From: Micromonospora halophytica
GTDB taxonomy: Bacteria > Actinomycetota > Actinomycetes > Mycobacteriales > Micromonosporaceae
Assembly (NCBI RefSeq): GCF_900090245.1
Contig: NZ_FMDN01000006.1
Location: 1 to 64,000, forward strand
DNA: 64,000 nt
Direction of reading: 5' to 3'
Part shown: positions 35,429 through 43,438 of the stretch, piece by piece
Layout: each line of letters starts with the position of its first letter
Position numbering within the stretch: the first letter of the stretch is position 1
The notes under the pieces: generated by a model
Seen by the model: the letters and a program-made list of their open reading frames with translations, nothing else
What the model was told of the DNA's origin: nothing
Database searches by the model: none
Program-made: the position numbers and the translations under genes

Positions 35429-36697
35429 GTGGCGCTTTCCCTCCGCGCTGCGGGTGCGGCCGGCCGCCGGCTGTTCGCCCTGTCGGCGCGCCCGGTACGC
35501 ACCACCGCCCCGAACCGCCCCACCCTGATGCGCGGGCTGCGGCTCATCGGGGTGTCGCTGGTGGCCCTGTACGCAGCTGCCATCGGCATCGGTGTGCTCG
35601 TCGATACCTTGCCGCAGAGTTCACCAGTGATCGGCCTCCTGGCAGTGGCGCAGACTTTACCGATCGTCCTGGTGATCTACCGGCCGATCGCCGCGTGGTG
35701 GCTCTCGCTGATCGCCGCGTTGCCGTATCTGATCCTGCTCGGCTCTTCCACCGAGCTGGTCACTGACGACGCGTTGTGGCCGTGGAGCGCCGCCGGGATC
35801 GTCGCGCATCTGTTCGTCGGACTGGTGGTGGCCTACCAGGTGCCGCCCCCGGTCTATCTGGCCCAGTGGCTGATCACGGGCGCCGTGGCCGTCGCCGCCG
35901 AGGTGATCTTCTTCCGGCGGGCGCAGGTCAACAACGGCTTGGTGCTGTCCGGCTTCTACGCCGTTGGGCTCGCCGGCCTCGCGATCGCCCGCTGGTTGCG
36001 CGACGTCCGGCGGGAACTACAGCATCAGGTCGGTCTCACCGAGCAGGAACGCCTCCAGCGGACCACGCTGGAGGAACGCGCCCGCATCGCCCGCGAACTG
36101 CACGACGTGGTCGCCCACCACATGTCGGTGATCGCGGTTCAGGCGGAGGCCGCGCCTTACCGGGTGAGCGGGCTCGACCCGGCCGCGGCCGAGAGCTTCG
36201 CCTCGATCCGGCGGAACGCGCTGGCGGCGCTGACAGAGATGCGGCACGTTCTCGGCATGCTGCGCTCCGATCAGGACGACGCGGATCGGTACGCTCCACA
36301 GCCGACCCTGGCCGACCTGAATCAGTTGTTCGACAACTGCCGCAGCGCCGGGCTGATCCTGAAGACCGGCGTCCGGGGAGACGTGCGGGGCCTGTCGGAG
36401 CAGGTCGAGCTGATCGCCTACCGGGTGATCCAGGAGGCGCTGAGCAACGTGATCCGCCACGCGCCGGGCGCCGACGTCGAGGTCGACCTGGAGTACGGTC
36501 CGGCTGAACTGAACGTGCGGGTCTCCAACAGCCCTTCCCCGGCCGCCGCCGGCCAACCCTCTCCGGTGGCAGGCGTTGGCCACGGTCTGACCGGCATGCG
36601 GGAACGGGCGGCGGTCCTCGGGGCGAGACTACGCGCCGGGCGCCGCGACGACGGATGGTACGAGGTCACCATGTCGCTGGACTTGGCGAAAGGATGA
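35429..36697 (+). CDS. NarL-type sensor histidine kinase
   Basis: 422 residues. Five to six N-terminal membrane helices (residues ~35-190) form the sensor. The HisKA_3 dimerisation box ERARIARELHDVVAHHMSVI carries the phospho-accepting His near residue 227. The ATPase domain has YRVIQEALSNVIRHA (N box) and GHGLTGMRERAAVLGA (G box). GTG 35429 has AGGAGG 5 bases upstream. It pairs with the adjacent LuxR-type regulator. The signal is unknown. Confidence 0.93.
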   Translation: MALSLRAAGAAGRRLFALSARPVRTTAPNRPTLMRGLRLIGVSLVALYAAAIGIGVLVDTLPQSSPVIGLLAVAQTLPIVLVIYRPIAAWWLSLIAALPYLILLGSSTELVTDDALWPWSAAGIVAHLFVGLVVAYQVPPPVYLAQWLITGAVAVAAEVIFFRRAQVNNGLVLSGFYAVGLAGLAIARWLRDVRRELQHQVGLTEQERLQRTTLEERARIARELHDVVAHHMSVIAVQAEAAPYRVSGLDPAAAESFASIRRNALAALTEMRHVLGMLRSDQDDADRYAPQPTLADLNQLFDNCRSAGLILKTGVRGDVRGLSEQVELIAYRVIQEALSNVIRHAPGADVEVDLEYGPAELNVRVSNSPSPAAAGQPSPVAGVGHGLTGMRERAAVLGARLRAGRRDDGWYEVTMSLDLAKG

Positions 36698-36702
36698 GCA
36701 CG

Positions 36703-37362
36703 ATGGCGATCCGGGTGCTGGTCGTCGACGACCAGCGGATGCTGCGGGAGAGCTTCGCCGTCCTGCTCGACGTCCAGCCGGACATCGAGGTCGTCGGCGA
36801 GGCCTCGAACGGGAAGGAGGCCGTCCGGCAGGCGCGGGATTTGCTCCCGGACGTCGTGCTGATGGACGTGCGGATGCCGGTCCTCGACGGCCTGGAGGCG
36901 ACCCGGCGGATCCTGGCGCACGCCCCGGGCACCAAGGTGCTGGTGCTGACCACTTTCGACGAGGACGAGTACGTGCACGAGGCGATCCGTGCCGGCGCGA
37001 AAGGCTTCCTGCTCAAGGACTCGTCGGCGCACCAGCTCGCGGACGCCATCCGCACCACCATGTCCGGCGGTGCCGTGCTGGCGCCGTCGGTGACGATGCG
37101 GCTGATGGACGACTTCTCCCAGCGGTGTGTGCCGCCCGTGTCGCTTTCCGGTCGCCTGGCCGCCCTGACCAATCAGGAGATGAACGTCCTCGGGCTGGTT
37201 GCGCGCGGCATGTCCAACGCGGAAATCGCCGTTCACCTGACCGTCGCCGAGCAGACCGTGAAGACCCATGTGAGCCGCATTCTGATGAAACTGAACCTGC
37301 GCGACCGAACCCAGGCCACCGTCCTGGCGTACGAGACCGGCCTCGTGGTGCCGGGCCGCTAG
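36703..37362 (+). CDS. LuxR/NarL-family response regulator
   Basis: 219 residues. The receiver domain has the acidic pair VVDDQ, the phosphorylated Asp in VVLMDVRMP near residue 52, Thr in VLTTFDED and Lys in FLLKDSS. The C-terminal LuxR HTH is LTNQEMNVLGLVARGMSNAE followed by VKTHVSRILMKL. The ATG at 36694 overlaps the kinase stop but sits against the AAAGG site, so ATG 36703 is more likely. Targets are unknown. Confidence 0.93.
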   Translation: MAIRVLVVDDQRMLRESFAVLLDVQPDIEVVGEASNGKEAVRQARDLLPDVVLMDVRMPVLDGLEATRRILAHAPGTKVLVLTTFDEDEYVHEAIRAGAKGFLLKDSSAHQLADAIRTTMSGGAVLAPSVTMRLMDDFSQRCVPPVSLSGRLAALTNQEMNVLGLVARGMSNAEIAVHLTVAEQTVKTHVSRILMKLNLRDRTQATVLAYETGLVVPGR

Positions 37363-37439
37363 GCACCCCGTCACACGGGGGCCGCCGGTGCTTCACGCCG
37401 CCGTCGGGGCGAACCAGCGGGAACCCGCGTGGGGTGGTC

Positions 37440-37472
37440 GGCGCGTCGGGGCCCGACCGGCCCCGACGCGCC
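37440..37472. terminator. bidirectional terminator
   Basis: A 14-bp perfect stem (37440-37453 with 37459-37472) and a 5-base loop, between the response regulator and the CobW relic read from the other side. Confidence 0.8.
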
Positions 37473-37487
37473 GTGCGAGCCATTGCC

Positions 37488-37676
37488 TCATCCGGGGTCG
37501 GTGTCGGAATGCAGGTCGGTGAGGTCGGGGAGGGGAAAGCAGCCGGCGAAGGGGTCGGGCAGGGCGCGCCAGGCGGCTTCGCCGTCGGCGAGTTCGGCGT
37601 TGGTGAGCAGGCACCGGGCGAGGGTGCGGTGCAGCGCGGCCGGGTCGAGGTCCAGGCCGATGAAGGCCAGGTGCTG
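37488..37676 (-). pseudogene. C-terminal relic of CobW-family GTP-binding protein
   Basis: The minus strand reads [19 protein letters not shown]-like sequence (from [10 protein letters not shown]), then [20 protein letters not shown], ending [12 protein letters not shown] and a stop. This is the CobW C-terminal domain of zinc chaperones. Further upstream the frame is broken by a stop, and another frame reads [17 protein letters not shown], which I cannot place. The GTPase domain is absent, so it is a decayed gene. Such proteins are usually Zur-regulated with C-minus ribosomal paralogues. Confidence 0.62.
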
Positions 37677-37744
37677 GCGCCGGTCGCGTCGACGAGGTCA
37701 CCCTCGACGTGGACCAGCGTGGCCCAGGGGGCCAGCCGCTCCGG

Positions 37745-37908
37745 CTGGCCCGGCTGCCCCGGGACTCCAGCACGGTCCGGCTACGCCGGCGCGACCAGGT
37801 CGACGGTGGCCCCGGGGTGTGCTGCGCCGCTTCGGCCTGTCCCGGGTGCGGATGCGTGAGCTCGCGCTGCGCGGCGAGTTGCCGGGGGTGCGCAAGGCGT
37901 CCCGGTGA
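37745..37908 (+). pseudogene. rpsN: C-terminal relic of ribosomal protein S14
   Basis: The plus strand reads [20 protein letters not shown], then after a one-base frameshift near 37812 [20 protein letters not shown] and [11 protein letters not shown] with a stop. This matches the second half of S14 (PRDSSPTR.RNRD.VDGRPRG...FGLSR...GELPGVKKSSW). The Cys residues of zinc-binding S14 are absent in this part, in line with the zinc-independent paralogue. The N-terminal half is missing. Its 5' end lies about 70 bases from the CobW relic, on the opposite strand. Confidence 0.68.
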
Positions 37909-37915
37909 CCTCATG

Positions 37916-37960
37916 GCGACGGCCGGCGCAGTGCCCGTGGGGCGCCGCGCCGGCCGTCGC
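37916..37960 (+). terminator. terminator after the rpsN relic
   Basis: 14-bp perfect arms (37916-37929 and 37947-37960) around a 17-base loop, 8 bases after the S14 stop. A retained terminator supports the idea that a real gene ended here. The sequence 37961-38147 shows no gene I can support. Confidence 0.7.
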
Positions 37961-38147
37961 CGTCGGAGGTGGTCAGACCGGGGTGGGGGAGAGCGTCGTC
38001 GGACCCGTGACGGAGTCCGGGTCGATCTGGGCGGTGAGATCCTCGCCGGCCCGCTCGTTGGCCCAGGCCGCGCGTTGCGCCGGTGGAACTCGTGGGGGTG
38101 CCGGGTGAACGTCGTCCGGTCCTGCACGCGGGCGACAGGAACGAGGG

Positions 38148-38795
38148 CTACCGGCTCGGCAGTCCGGTCGAGCGGCCGAGGTAGGTGACCGGGCCGGGAT
38201 CCGGCACGGCGATCTCGTGGAAGCCCAGCCGGTCATAGAAGCCCCGCGCCCGCACGTTCGCCGTCACCATCCCGACGTGCAGTCCGGCCGCTCCGGCGTC
38301 GGCGGCCGCGCGCAGGAACGTCTCGACCAGCCGCCGGCCGTGCCCCCGACCCTGCTGCTCGGGGAGCAGGTCGATGTGCAGGTGCGCCGGGTAGGCCGCC
38401 AGTTCCGGCAGGAGCATCCGCTCCGGCCGGTGGTGCAGGGCGACCATCTCGTCGTCGGGCGTGGCCGGTGGTCGGGCCGGCGCCGGGTAGCGGTGGGCCA
38501 GCCGGGGGATCCACTCCCGCCGGTACCCGGCCACGAAGGCGGGCGTGTCGGCGGTGCCGATGACGTAGCCGACGACCCGCCCGTGCTGGGTGAGCACGAA
38601 CGCCAGGTCCGGCTCGAGATGCAGGTACGGCCCGGCGAAGAGGTCGGGCATCAGGTCGTCGCTGGCGTAACGGCCCCGGGCGTCCCCGCCGGCGTCGGCG
38701 GTACGGACGCAGATGTCGTACACCGCGTCGTGGTCCTCGGGCCGGTACCGGCGGATGGCGGCGACCGGGGGTTCCGCCGTCGATGTGCGCTCCAT
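38148..38795 (-). CDS. GNAT-family N-acetyltransferase
   Basis: 215 residues. IRRYRPEDHDAVYDICVRT starts the GNAT fold. The acetyl-CoA motif A lies at LHIDLLPEQQGRGHGRRLVETFL near 140, and GMVTANVRARGFYDRLGFHE near 178 is motif B. Acceptor unknown. It lies just downstream of a LacI-family gene on the same strand, 44 bases apart, so the two may share a transcript. Confidence 0.88.
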   Translation of the reverse strand: MERTSTAEPPVAAIRRYRPEDHDAVYDICVRTADAGGDARGRYASDDLMPDLFAGPYLHLEPDLAFVLTQHGRVVGYVIGTADTPAFVAGYRREWIPRLAHRYPAPARPPATPDDEMVALHHRPERMLLPELAAYPAHLHIDLLPEQQGRGHGRRLVETFLRAAADAGAAGLHVGMVTANVRARGFYDRLGFHEIAVPDPGPVTYLGRSTGLPSR

Positions 38796-38839
38796 GCCGG
38801 GACCGTACGGGGTGGAAGCGTTTGCACCGCAAGCCCCGC

Positions 38840-39826
38840 TCAGGCGCTCTCCCGCCGCACCGGCACCGACCGGTGCACGACCCGCTCGTCGGCGGGGCCG
38901 CTGCCGGTCATCAGGGTGCGCACCGCGCCGGCGGCGATCCGTTCGACGGGGTGGGTGGCGGTGGTCAGCGCGGGCCGGCCCAGCGCCGCGAGTGGGATGT
39001 CGTCGAAGCCGGTCACGGCGACGTCGTCGGGCACCCGTACCCCTTCGTCGGCGAGGACGCGCAGGGCCCCGATCGCCACCGCGTCGGTGATGGCGACGAC
39101 CGCGTCGGTGTCCGGCCAGCGGCGCAGCACCCGTCGTACGCCGGCGCCGCCGGTGGCCGCAGTGAGCCCACCGGTGGCCGTGCGGCAGGGCAGCCCGTAC
39201 TCCCGCACGCAGGCGCGGTAGGCGTCCACCGGGCGGCGCATGCTGGACACCCAGGCCGGGCCGGTGAGCATGGCGATCCGTCGCCGGCCGGTCGCGGTCA
39301 GGTGCCGTACGGCGGCGGCCGTCGCGGCGGCGGTGTCGACGTCGTGCGAGGGCACCCCGCCGAAGCCCGGTCCGACCAGGGTCACCCGCCCGCGCAGCCC
39401 GGCCGGCAGCGCGGCCACCAGGGCCTCGTCATGGTTGACCAGTAGCAGGCCGCGCACGCTGCGGTCCCGGGCCAGACCGTCGAGGACGGCGTGTTCGCCG
39501 GGGCGCAGCCAGCGCGCCGACACCCCGACGTCGTGCCGGTCGGCCTCCCGCGCCGCCGCCGTGACCAGGCGGGTGGCGTACTGGTCGGCGAGGATGCGGG
39601 CAGCGGGCGCGACGATCCCCACCACGATCCGGTGACCCTCGCCGCGCGCCAGCGACACCGCGAGCGGGTGCGGCGCGTACGACAGGGCGCGCGCGGCGCG
39701 CAGCACGTCGGCGCGCGTCGGTGCGGAGACGGGCCCCCGGCCGCTGAGCGCCCGGGACGCGGTGGCCACGGAGACCCCGGCAGCCCGGGCGACGTCGGCG
39801 AGGGTCGGGGTACGCAGGTGCCTCAC
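38840..39826 (-). CDS. LacI-family transcriptional regulator
   Basis: 328 residues. The N-terminal HTH and hinge are TLADVARAAGVSVATASRAL followed by RALSYAPHPLAVSLARG. The periplasmic-binding-like sensor domain contains GLLLVNHDEA, IAMLTGPAW and VTGFDDIPLAALGRPALTT. GTG at 39826. No sugar transporter or hydrolase lies next to it, so the effector and target are open. The neighbouring acetyltransferase may be a target. Confidence 0.9.
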   Translation of the reverse strand: MRHLRTPTLADVARAAGVSVATASRALSGRGPVSAPTRADVLRAARALSYAPHPLAVSLARGEGHRIVVGIVAPAARILADQYATRLVTAAAREADRHDVGVSARWLRPGEHAVLDGLARDRSVRGLLLVNHDEALVAALPAGLRGRVTLVGPGFGGVPSHDVDTAAATAAAVRHLTATGRRRIAMLTGPAWVSSMRRPVDAYRACVREYGLPCRTATGGLTAATGGAGVRRVLRRWPDTDAVVAITDAVAIGALRVLADEGVRVPDDVAVTGFDDIPLAALGRPALTTATHPVERIAAGAVRTLMTGSGPADERVVHRSVPVRRESA

Positions 39827-39850
39827 GTGCCCTGTGTAGCACCGCCGATC

Positions 39851-39879
39851 GGGGGAGCGCCGCCCTGTGGCGCTCCCCC
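39851..39879 (-). terminator. terminator of the persulfide dioxygenase gene
   Basis: 11-bp perfect stem GGGGGAGCGCC / GGCGCTCCCCC with a 7-base loop, 12 bases after the stop of the minus-strand gene at 39892. Confidence 0.8.
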
Positions 39880-39891
39880 GGGGGTGACGCG

Positions 39892-41271
39892 TCAGGCGGC
39901 GGCGAGGCTGGCCTGCCAGGCGTTGTAACCGCCGAGCAGGTCGGAGACGTCCGGCCGGCCGGCGGCGCGCAGCAGGCTGGCCGCCACCGAGGACCGGTAC
40001 CCGCCGGCGCAGTGGACCACGATCGGCCGGTCGGCCGGGACCTCGTCGAGCCGGCGCGGCAGCTCGGCCAGCGGGATGTGCAGGGAGCCCGCGACGGCGC
40101 CCTGCTCCCGCTCGCCGATGTTGCGCACGTCGAGGACGACCGGTGGCTCCGGCCGCTCCAGGGCCTCGCGCAGCTGGGCCGTGGTGACCCGGCTGGCCGG
40201 GGTCAGTTCGGCGATCATCTCCAGGAACGCGTGCTCGGGCTCGCGGAGGTAGCCGATCGCCCGATCGAAGCCGATCCGGGCGAGTCGTACCACGATCTCC
40301 TCCTCGCGGTCCTGCGGCGCGACGACCAGGATGGCGCGGTCCGGGGCGACGACGCTGCCGGCGGTCTCGGCGAAGCGGCCGTCGGCGGGGATGTTGACCG
40401 CGCCGCGCAGGTGGCCGGTGGCGTACTCCTGCGGGTCGCGGGCGTCGATCACGACGGCGCCGTCGGCTCGGGCGGCGAGGAACGCGGGGGCGTCGAGCGG
40501 CCGGGCGGGCCGGGTGTGGTCGAACAGTTCGCGGGCCTTGCGGTTGAGCACGGCGTCGAAGGCGAAGTAGCCCGGTGCGGAGGGCTGGCCGCCGGTGACC
40601 AGGGCGACGAACTCGGCCTCGCTCATCGGGGCGCAGGCGTAGTTGGTGCGGCGCTGCTCGCCGATGGTGGACTGCCGCTCGGTGGAGAGGTTCTTGCCGC
40701 AGGCGGAGCCGGCGCCGTGGGCGGGGAAGACCCGGACCTCGTCGGGGAGGCCCATCAGCTTGCGCTGCACGCTGTCGTAGAGCATCGTGCCGAGTTCGCC
40801 GGCGGTGACGCCGAAGGAGGCGAGCAGGTCGGGGCGGCCGACGTCGCCGATGAACAGCGCGTCGCCCGTCATCACGCCGTAGGCCACGGCGTCGTCGGCG
40901 TGCTCGTAGACCAGGACGCTGATCGACTCCGGGGTGTGGCCCGGGGTCTCCATGATCTGGAGGGTGACGTCGCCGAGGCTGATCCGCTCGCCGTCGGTGA
41001 GCTTGCGGATCGGGTACTCGGTCTCGGCGCGCTGGCCGTAGCCGATCCAGGCGCCGGTGGCGGCGGCGACCTCGAGGTGGCCGGCGAGGAAGTCGGCGTG
41101 GAAGTGGGTGTTGATGACACCCTCGATGGTCAGCCCGCGGGCGCGGGCGTCGGCGAGGTACTCGTCGATGTCGCGGCGGGGGTCGACCAGGACGGCCCGC
41201 TTGGTGGTCTCGTCCGCGACCAGGTACGACGCCTGGGAGAGGCAGTCCAGGTAGTACTGGGTGAACAGCAC
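39892..41271 (-). CDS. persulfide dioxygenase-type MBL protein with two rhodanese domains
   Basis: 459 residues. The metallo-beta-lactamase domain (residues ~1-240) has THFHADFLAGH, METPGHTPES and TGDALFIGDVGRPDL. The iron-ligand His and Asp of ETHE1-like persulfide dioxygenases are thus kept. Rhodanese 1 (~255-355) has no Cys at the active loop (VVAPQDREE); rhodanese 2 (~365-455) has the catalytic Cys in VVHCAGGYRSS. It is expected to oxidise glutathione-like or low-molecular-weight persulfides to sulfite. GTG with AAGGAG upstream. It is divergent from cstR, with a CstR-type palindrome in the promoter. Confidence 0.9.
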   Translation of the reverse strand: MLFTQYYLDCLSQASYLVADETTKRAVLVDPRRDIDEYLADARARGLTIEGVINTHFHADFLAGHLEVAAATGAWIGYGQRAETEYPIRKLTDGERISLGDVTLQIMETPGHTPESISVLVYEHADDAVAYGVMTGDALFIGDVGRPDLLASFGVTAGELGTMLYDSVQRKLMGLPDEVRVFPAHGAGSACGKNLSTERQSTIGEQRRTNYACAPMSEAEFVALVTGGQPSAPGYFAFDAVLNRKARELFDHTRPARPLDAPAFLAARADGAVVIDARDPQEYATGHLRGAVNIPADGRFAETAGSVVAPDRAILVVAPQDREEEIVVRLARIGFDRAIGYLREPEHAFLEMIAELTPASRVTTAQLREALERPEPPVVLDVRNIGEREQGAVAGSLHIPLAELPRRLDEVPADRPIVVHCAGGYRSSVAASLLRAAGRPDVSDLLGGYNAWQASLAAA

Positions 41272-41318
41272 GGTGCGCTCCTTCGCAGTGATGCCGGGCG
41301 ATACACCAACCGTAGCGC

Positions 41319-41334
41319 ATACCCCCCGGGGTAT
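41319..41334. promoter_or_regulatory. CstR/CsoR-type operator 1
   Basis: ATACCCCCCGGGGTAT, a near-perfect palindrome of the G/C-tract type bound by CsoR/CstR repressors, 48 bases upstream of the divergent dioxygenase gene. Confidence 0.75.
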
Positions 41335-41503
41335 ATTCCGGGTCGTCGGTCCCGGAGTGGAGGGCCGTTCGGCCCTCCCGGCTCCGAGGTCGGCGATTCC
41401 GCTCCGCCGCCCGGTCGGGGTGGCGCCGGCGCGGGCCGGCCGTCGGCCCTCCCGTCAGGGGATGTGCGCTCCCTGCCGGGGAATGCCCCGCCGGTCGGGA
41501 GGG

Positions 41504-41530
41504 TTGACGATACCGGTGGGGGTATACGCT
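41504..41530 (+). promoter_or_regulatory. cstR promoter with embedded operator 2
   Basis: TTGACG at 41504-41509 is a good -35; TACGCT at 41525-41530 a possible -10 with a 15-base spacer. The spacer is filled by ATACCGGTGGGGGTAT (41510-41525), another CstR-type palindrome, so repressor binding would block RNA polymerase. Confidence 0.6.
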
Positions 41531-41539
41531 GGTGCAAGA

Positions 41540-41557
41540 TGTACCCCCCAGGGTATG
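41540..41557 (+). promoter_or_regulatory. CstR-type operator 3
   Basis: TGTACCCCCCAGGGTATG, an imperfect palindrome about 20 bases before cstR, near the likely transcription start. It probably serves autoregulation. The rest of the 41272-41577 interval has no gene. Confidence 0.6.
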
Positions 41558-41577
41558 TTTCCGGACGGAGGTGTGTG

Positions 41578-41847
41578 GTGAAGCTTCGACCCGAGATGAC
41601 CGGTGAGGCGCTGACCCGGCTCAAGCGGGCCCGGGGGCAGCTCAACGCCGTCATCGAGATGATGGAGAACGGCGAGGACTGCCAGGCGGCGCTGACCCAG
41701 CTCGCGGCGGTCTCCAAGGCCATCGACCGGGCCGGCTACAAGATCATCGCCTCCGGGATGCGGCACTGCCGCGCCGCGCGGGAGAACGGCGACACGCCGG
41801 AGATGACCGAGGAGGAGCTGGAGAAGCTCTTCCTGGCGCTGGCCTGA
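41578..41847 (+). CDS. cstR: CsoR-family persulfide-sensing repressor CstR
   Basis: 89 residues, all-helical DUF156 fold. TRLKRARGQLNAVIEMMENG leads to Cys35, and SGMRHC carries Cys64. The position four before Cys64, which is His in copper-sensing CsoR, is Gly60, so the copper site is incomplete and a two-Cys persulfide sensor (CstR) is more likely. GTG 41578 with GGAGGTG upstream. It sits between two persulfide-processing genes, with four matching operators around it. Confidence 0.88.
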   Translation: MKLRPEMTGEALTRLKRARGQLNAVIEMMENGEDCQAALTQLAAVSKAIDRAGYKIIASGMRHCRAARENGDTPEMTEEELEKLFLALA

Positions 41848-41927
41848 ACATCTGAACACGGTCCGCCCGTGTCGTCTACCGGCGGCGCGGGCGGGTAAGC
41901 GGCACCCGATCGGGTGCAGAGGTCTCT

Positions 41928-41957
41928 AACCTACATACCCCCCCGGGTATGTAGGTT
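41928..41957. promoter_or_regulatory. CstR-type operator 4
   Basis: Perfect 13-bp inverted repeat (AACCTACATACCC / GGGTATGTAGGTT) around CCCC, ending one base before the ribosome site of the next gene. It is the longest palindrome of the set. In this position bound repressor would stop transcription of the MBL-rhodanese gene at 41975 directly. Confidence 0.8.
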
Positions 41958-41974
41958 GAGGAAGGGAGAACGCA

Positions 41975-43369
41975 GTGGCAGTTGAGGTGTCCGTCATCAC
42001 GACGTCGTCGCTCGGCGACCGCAGCTACCTGGCCACGGACGGGCGGGTGGCGGTCGTCGTCGATCCGCAACGTGACATCGACCGGGTCATGTATCTGGCG
42101 GGGGAGATGGGCGTGCGGATCACCCATGTGGTGGAGACGCACATCCACAACGACTACGTCTCCGGTGGGCTGGAACTGGCCCGGATCACCGGTGCCCACT
42201 ACCTGGTCGCCGCGGCCGACGAGGTCGGTTTCGACCGTCTCGCGGTCTCCGACGGCGACACGGTGCCGGTCTCGGACACCCTGCGGTTGCGCGTGATCGG
42301 CACGCCGGGTCACACCTTCCACCACCTGTCGTACGTGCTGGACGAGGTCGACGGCGGCGACTGGCGGCCGGTCGGCGTGTTCACCGGCGGTTCGTTGCTG
42401 TTCGGCACGACCGGTCGTACCGACCTGCTCGGCCAGCAGCACGCCCACGAACTGGCCCACCACCAGTACGCCTCGGCGAAGCGCCTGGCGGACCTGCTCC
42501 CCGACGGCGCGCAGGTCTGGCCGACCCACGGCTTCGGCAGCTTCTGCTCGGCCAGCCAGGCCGACGCGCCCGAGTCGACCATCGGCCGGGAGAAGCAGGC
42601 CAACCCGGTGCTGCGGCTGGCCGCGGACGACTTCGTCACCGAGACCCTCGCCGGGCTGGACGCCTACCCGGCGTACTACGCCCACATGGGCGTGGCGAAC
42701 TTCGCCGGACCCGCGCCGGTGGACCTCACCCCGGTGAACCGGGCCGACGCCGCCGAGCTGCGGGAGCGGATCGCCGCCGGGCAGTGGGTGGTGGACCTGC
42801 GGCACCGCAAGGCGTACGCGACGTCGCACCTCGCCGGCACGGTCAGCCTCGGCCTGGACGGGCCGATGTCGACCTGGCTCGGTTGGCTGATCGACTGGGG
42901 TGTGCCGATCACCCTGCTCGCCGAGACGGCGGAGCAGGTCGCCGACGCCCAGCGTGAACTGGTGCGCATCGGCATCGACCGGCCCGCCGCGCAGGCCACC
43001 GGCCAGCCCGAGCAGTGGGCGGCCGAGCCGGAGCGGCTGCGGGAGCTGCGGTTGGCCGACTTCCCCGCGCTGGCCGCCGCCCGCGCCGGCAACACCCCGG
43101 CCGGCCTGCCCGACCCGCAGGTCGTGCTGGACGTGCGGATGACCAACGAGTGGAAGGCCGGGCACATCGAGGGCGCGGTGCACGTGCCGCTGCCCGACCT
43201 GCCCAAGCGGCTGGCCGAGGTGCCCGACGGCGCGGTCTGGGTGCACTGCGGCTCCGGCTACCGTGCCACCGCCGCCGCGTCGCTGCTGGCCAACGCCGGG
43301 CGCGAGGTCGTCGTCATCGACGACAAGTTCGACCAGGCCGGTGCGGCCGGCGTGGCCCTGACCGACTGA
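41975..43369 (+). CDS. MBL-fold/rhodanese sulfurtransferase (CstB-like)
   Basis: 464 residues. The MBL domain has ETHIHNDYVSGG and GTPGHTFHHL. The usual TGDALL segment reads FTGGSLLFGTTGRTDL, so the Asp that binds iron in ETHE1 is not at its normal place. A degenerate rhodanese (~255-335) is followed by an active one (~370-460) with Cys in VWVHCGSGYRAT. It is related to CstB/Blh-type proteins of sulfide detoxification. GTG 41975 follows GAGGAAGGGAG. It lies directly under operator 4. Confidence 0.88.
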   Translation: MAVEVSVITTSSLGDRSYLATDGRVAVVVDPQRDIDRVMYLAGEMGVRITHVVETHIHNDYVSGGLELARITGAHYLVAAADEVGFDRLAVSDGDTVPVSDTLRLRVIGTPGHTFHHLSYVLDEVDGGDWRPVGVFTGGSLLFGTTGRTDLLGQQHAHELAHHQYASAKRLADLLPDGAQVWPTHGFGSFCSASQADAPESTIGREKQANPVLRLAADDFVTETLAGLDAYPAYYAHMGVANFAGPAPVDLTPVNRADAAELRERIAAGQWVVDLRHRKAYATSHLAGTVSLGLDGPMSTWLGWLIDWGVPITLLAETAEQVADAQRELVRIGIDRPAAQATGQPEQWAAEPERLRELRLADFPALAAARAGNTPAGLPDPQVVLDVRMTNEWKAGHIEGAVHVPLPDLPKRLAEVPDGAVWVHCGSGYRATAAASLLANAGREVVVIDDKFDQAGAAGVALTD

Positions 43370-43375
43370 AACCTC

Positions 43376-43405
43376 GTCGGGGCGGCGCCTGGGCGCCGCC
43401 CCGAC
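43376..43405 (+). terminator. hairpin between MBL-rhodanese and rhodanese-DUF2892 genes
   Basis: Perfect 14-bp arms (43376-43389 and 43392-43405) with almost no loop, 6 bases after the stop. It probably ends or attenuates the first transcript before the next gene. Confidence 0.7.
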
Positions 43406-43438
43406 CCACCCTGCCCCCCGAACACCGAAAGAGGAGAC

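Noticed and set aside
37961-38147. Additional ribosomal protein relics (L28, L33, S18) next to the S14 fragment
   Set aside because: I checked all frames by eye for their signatures and found none.
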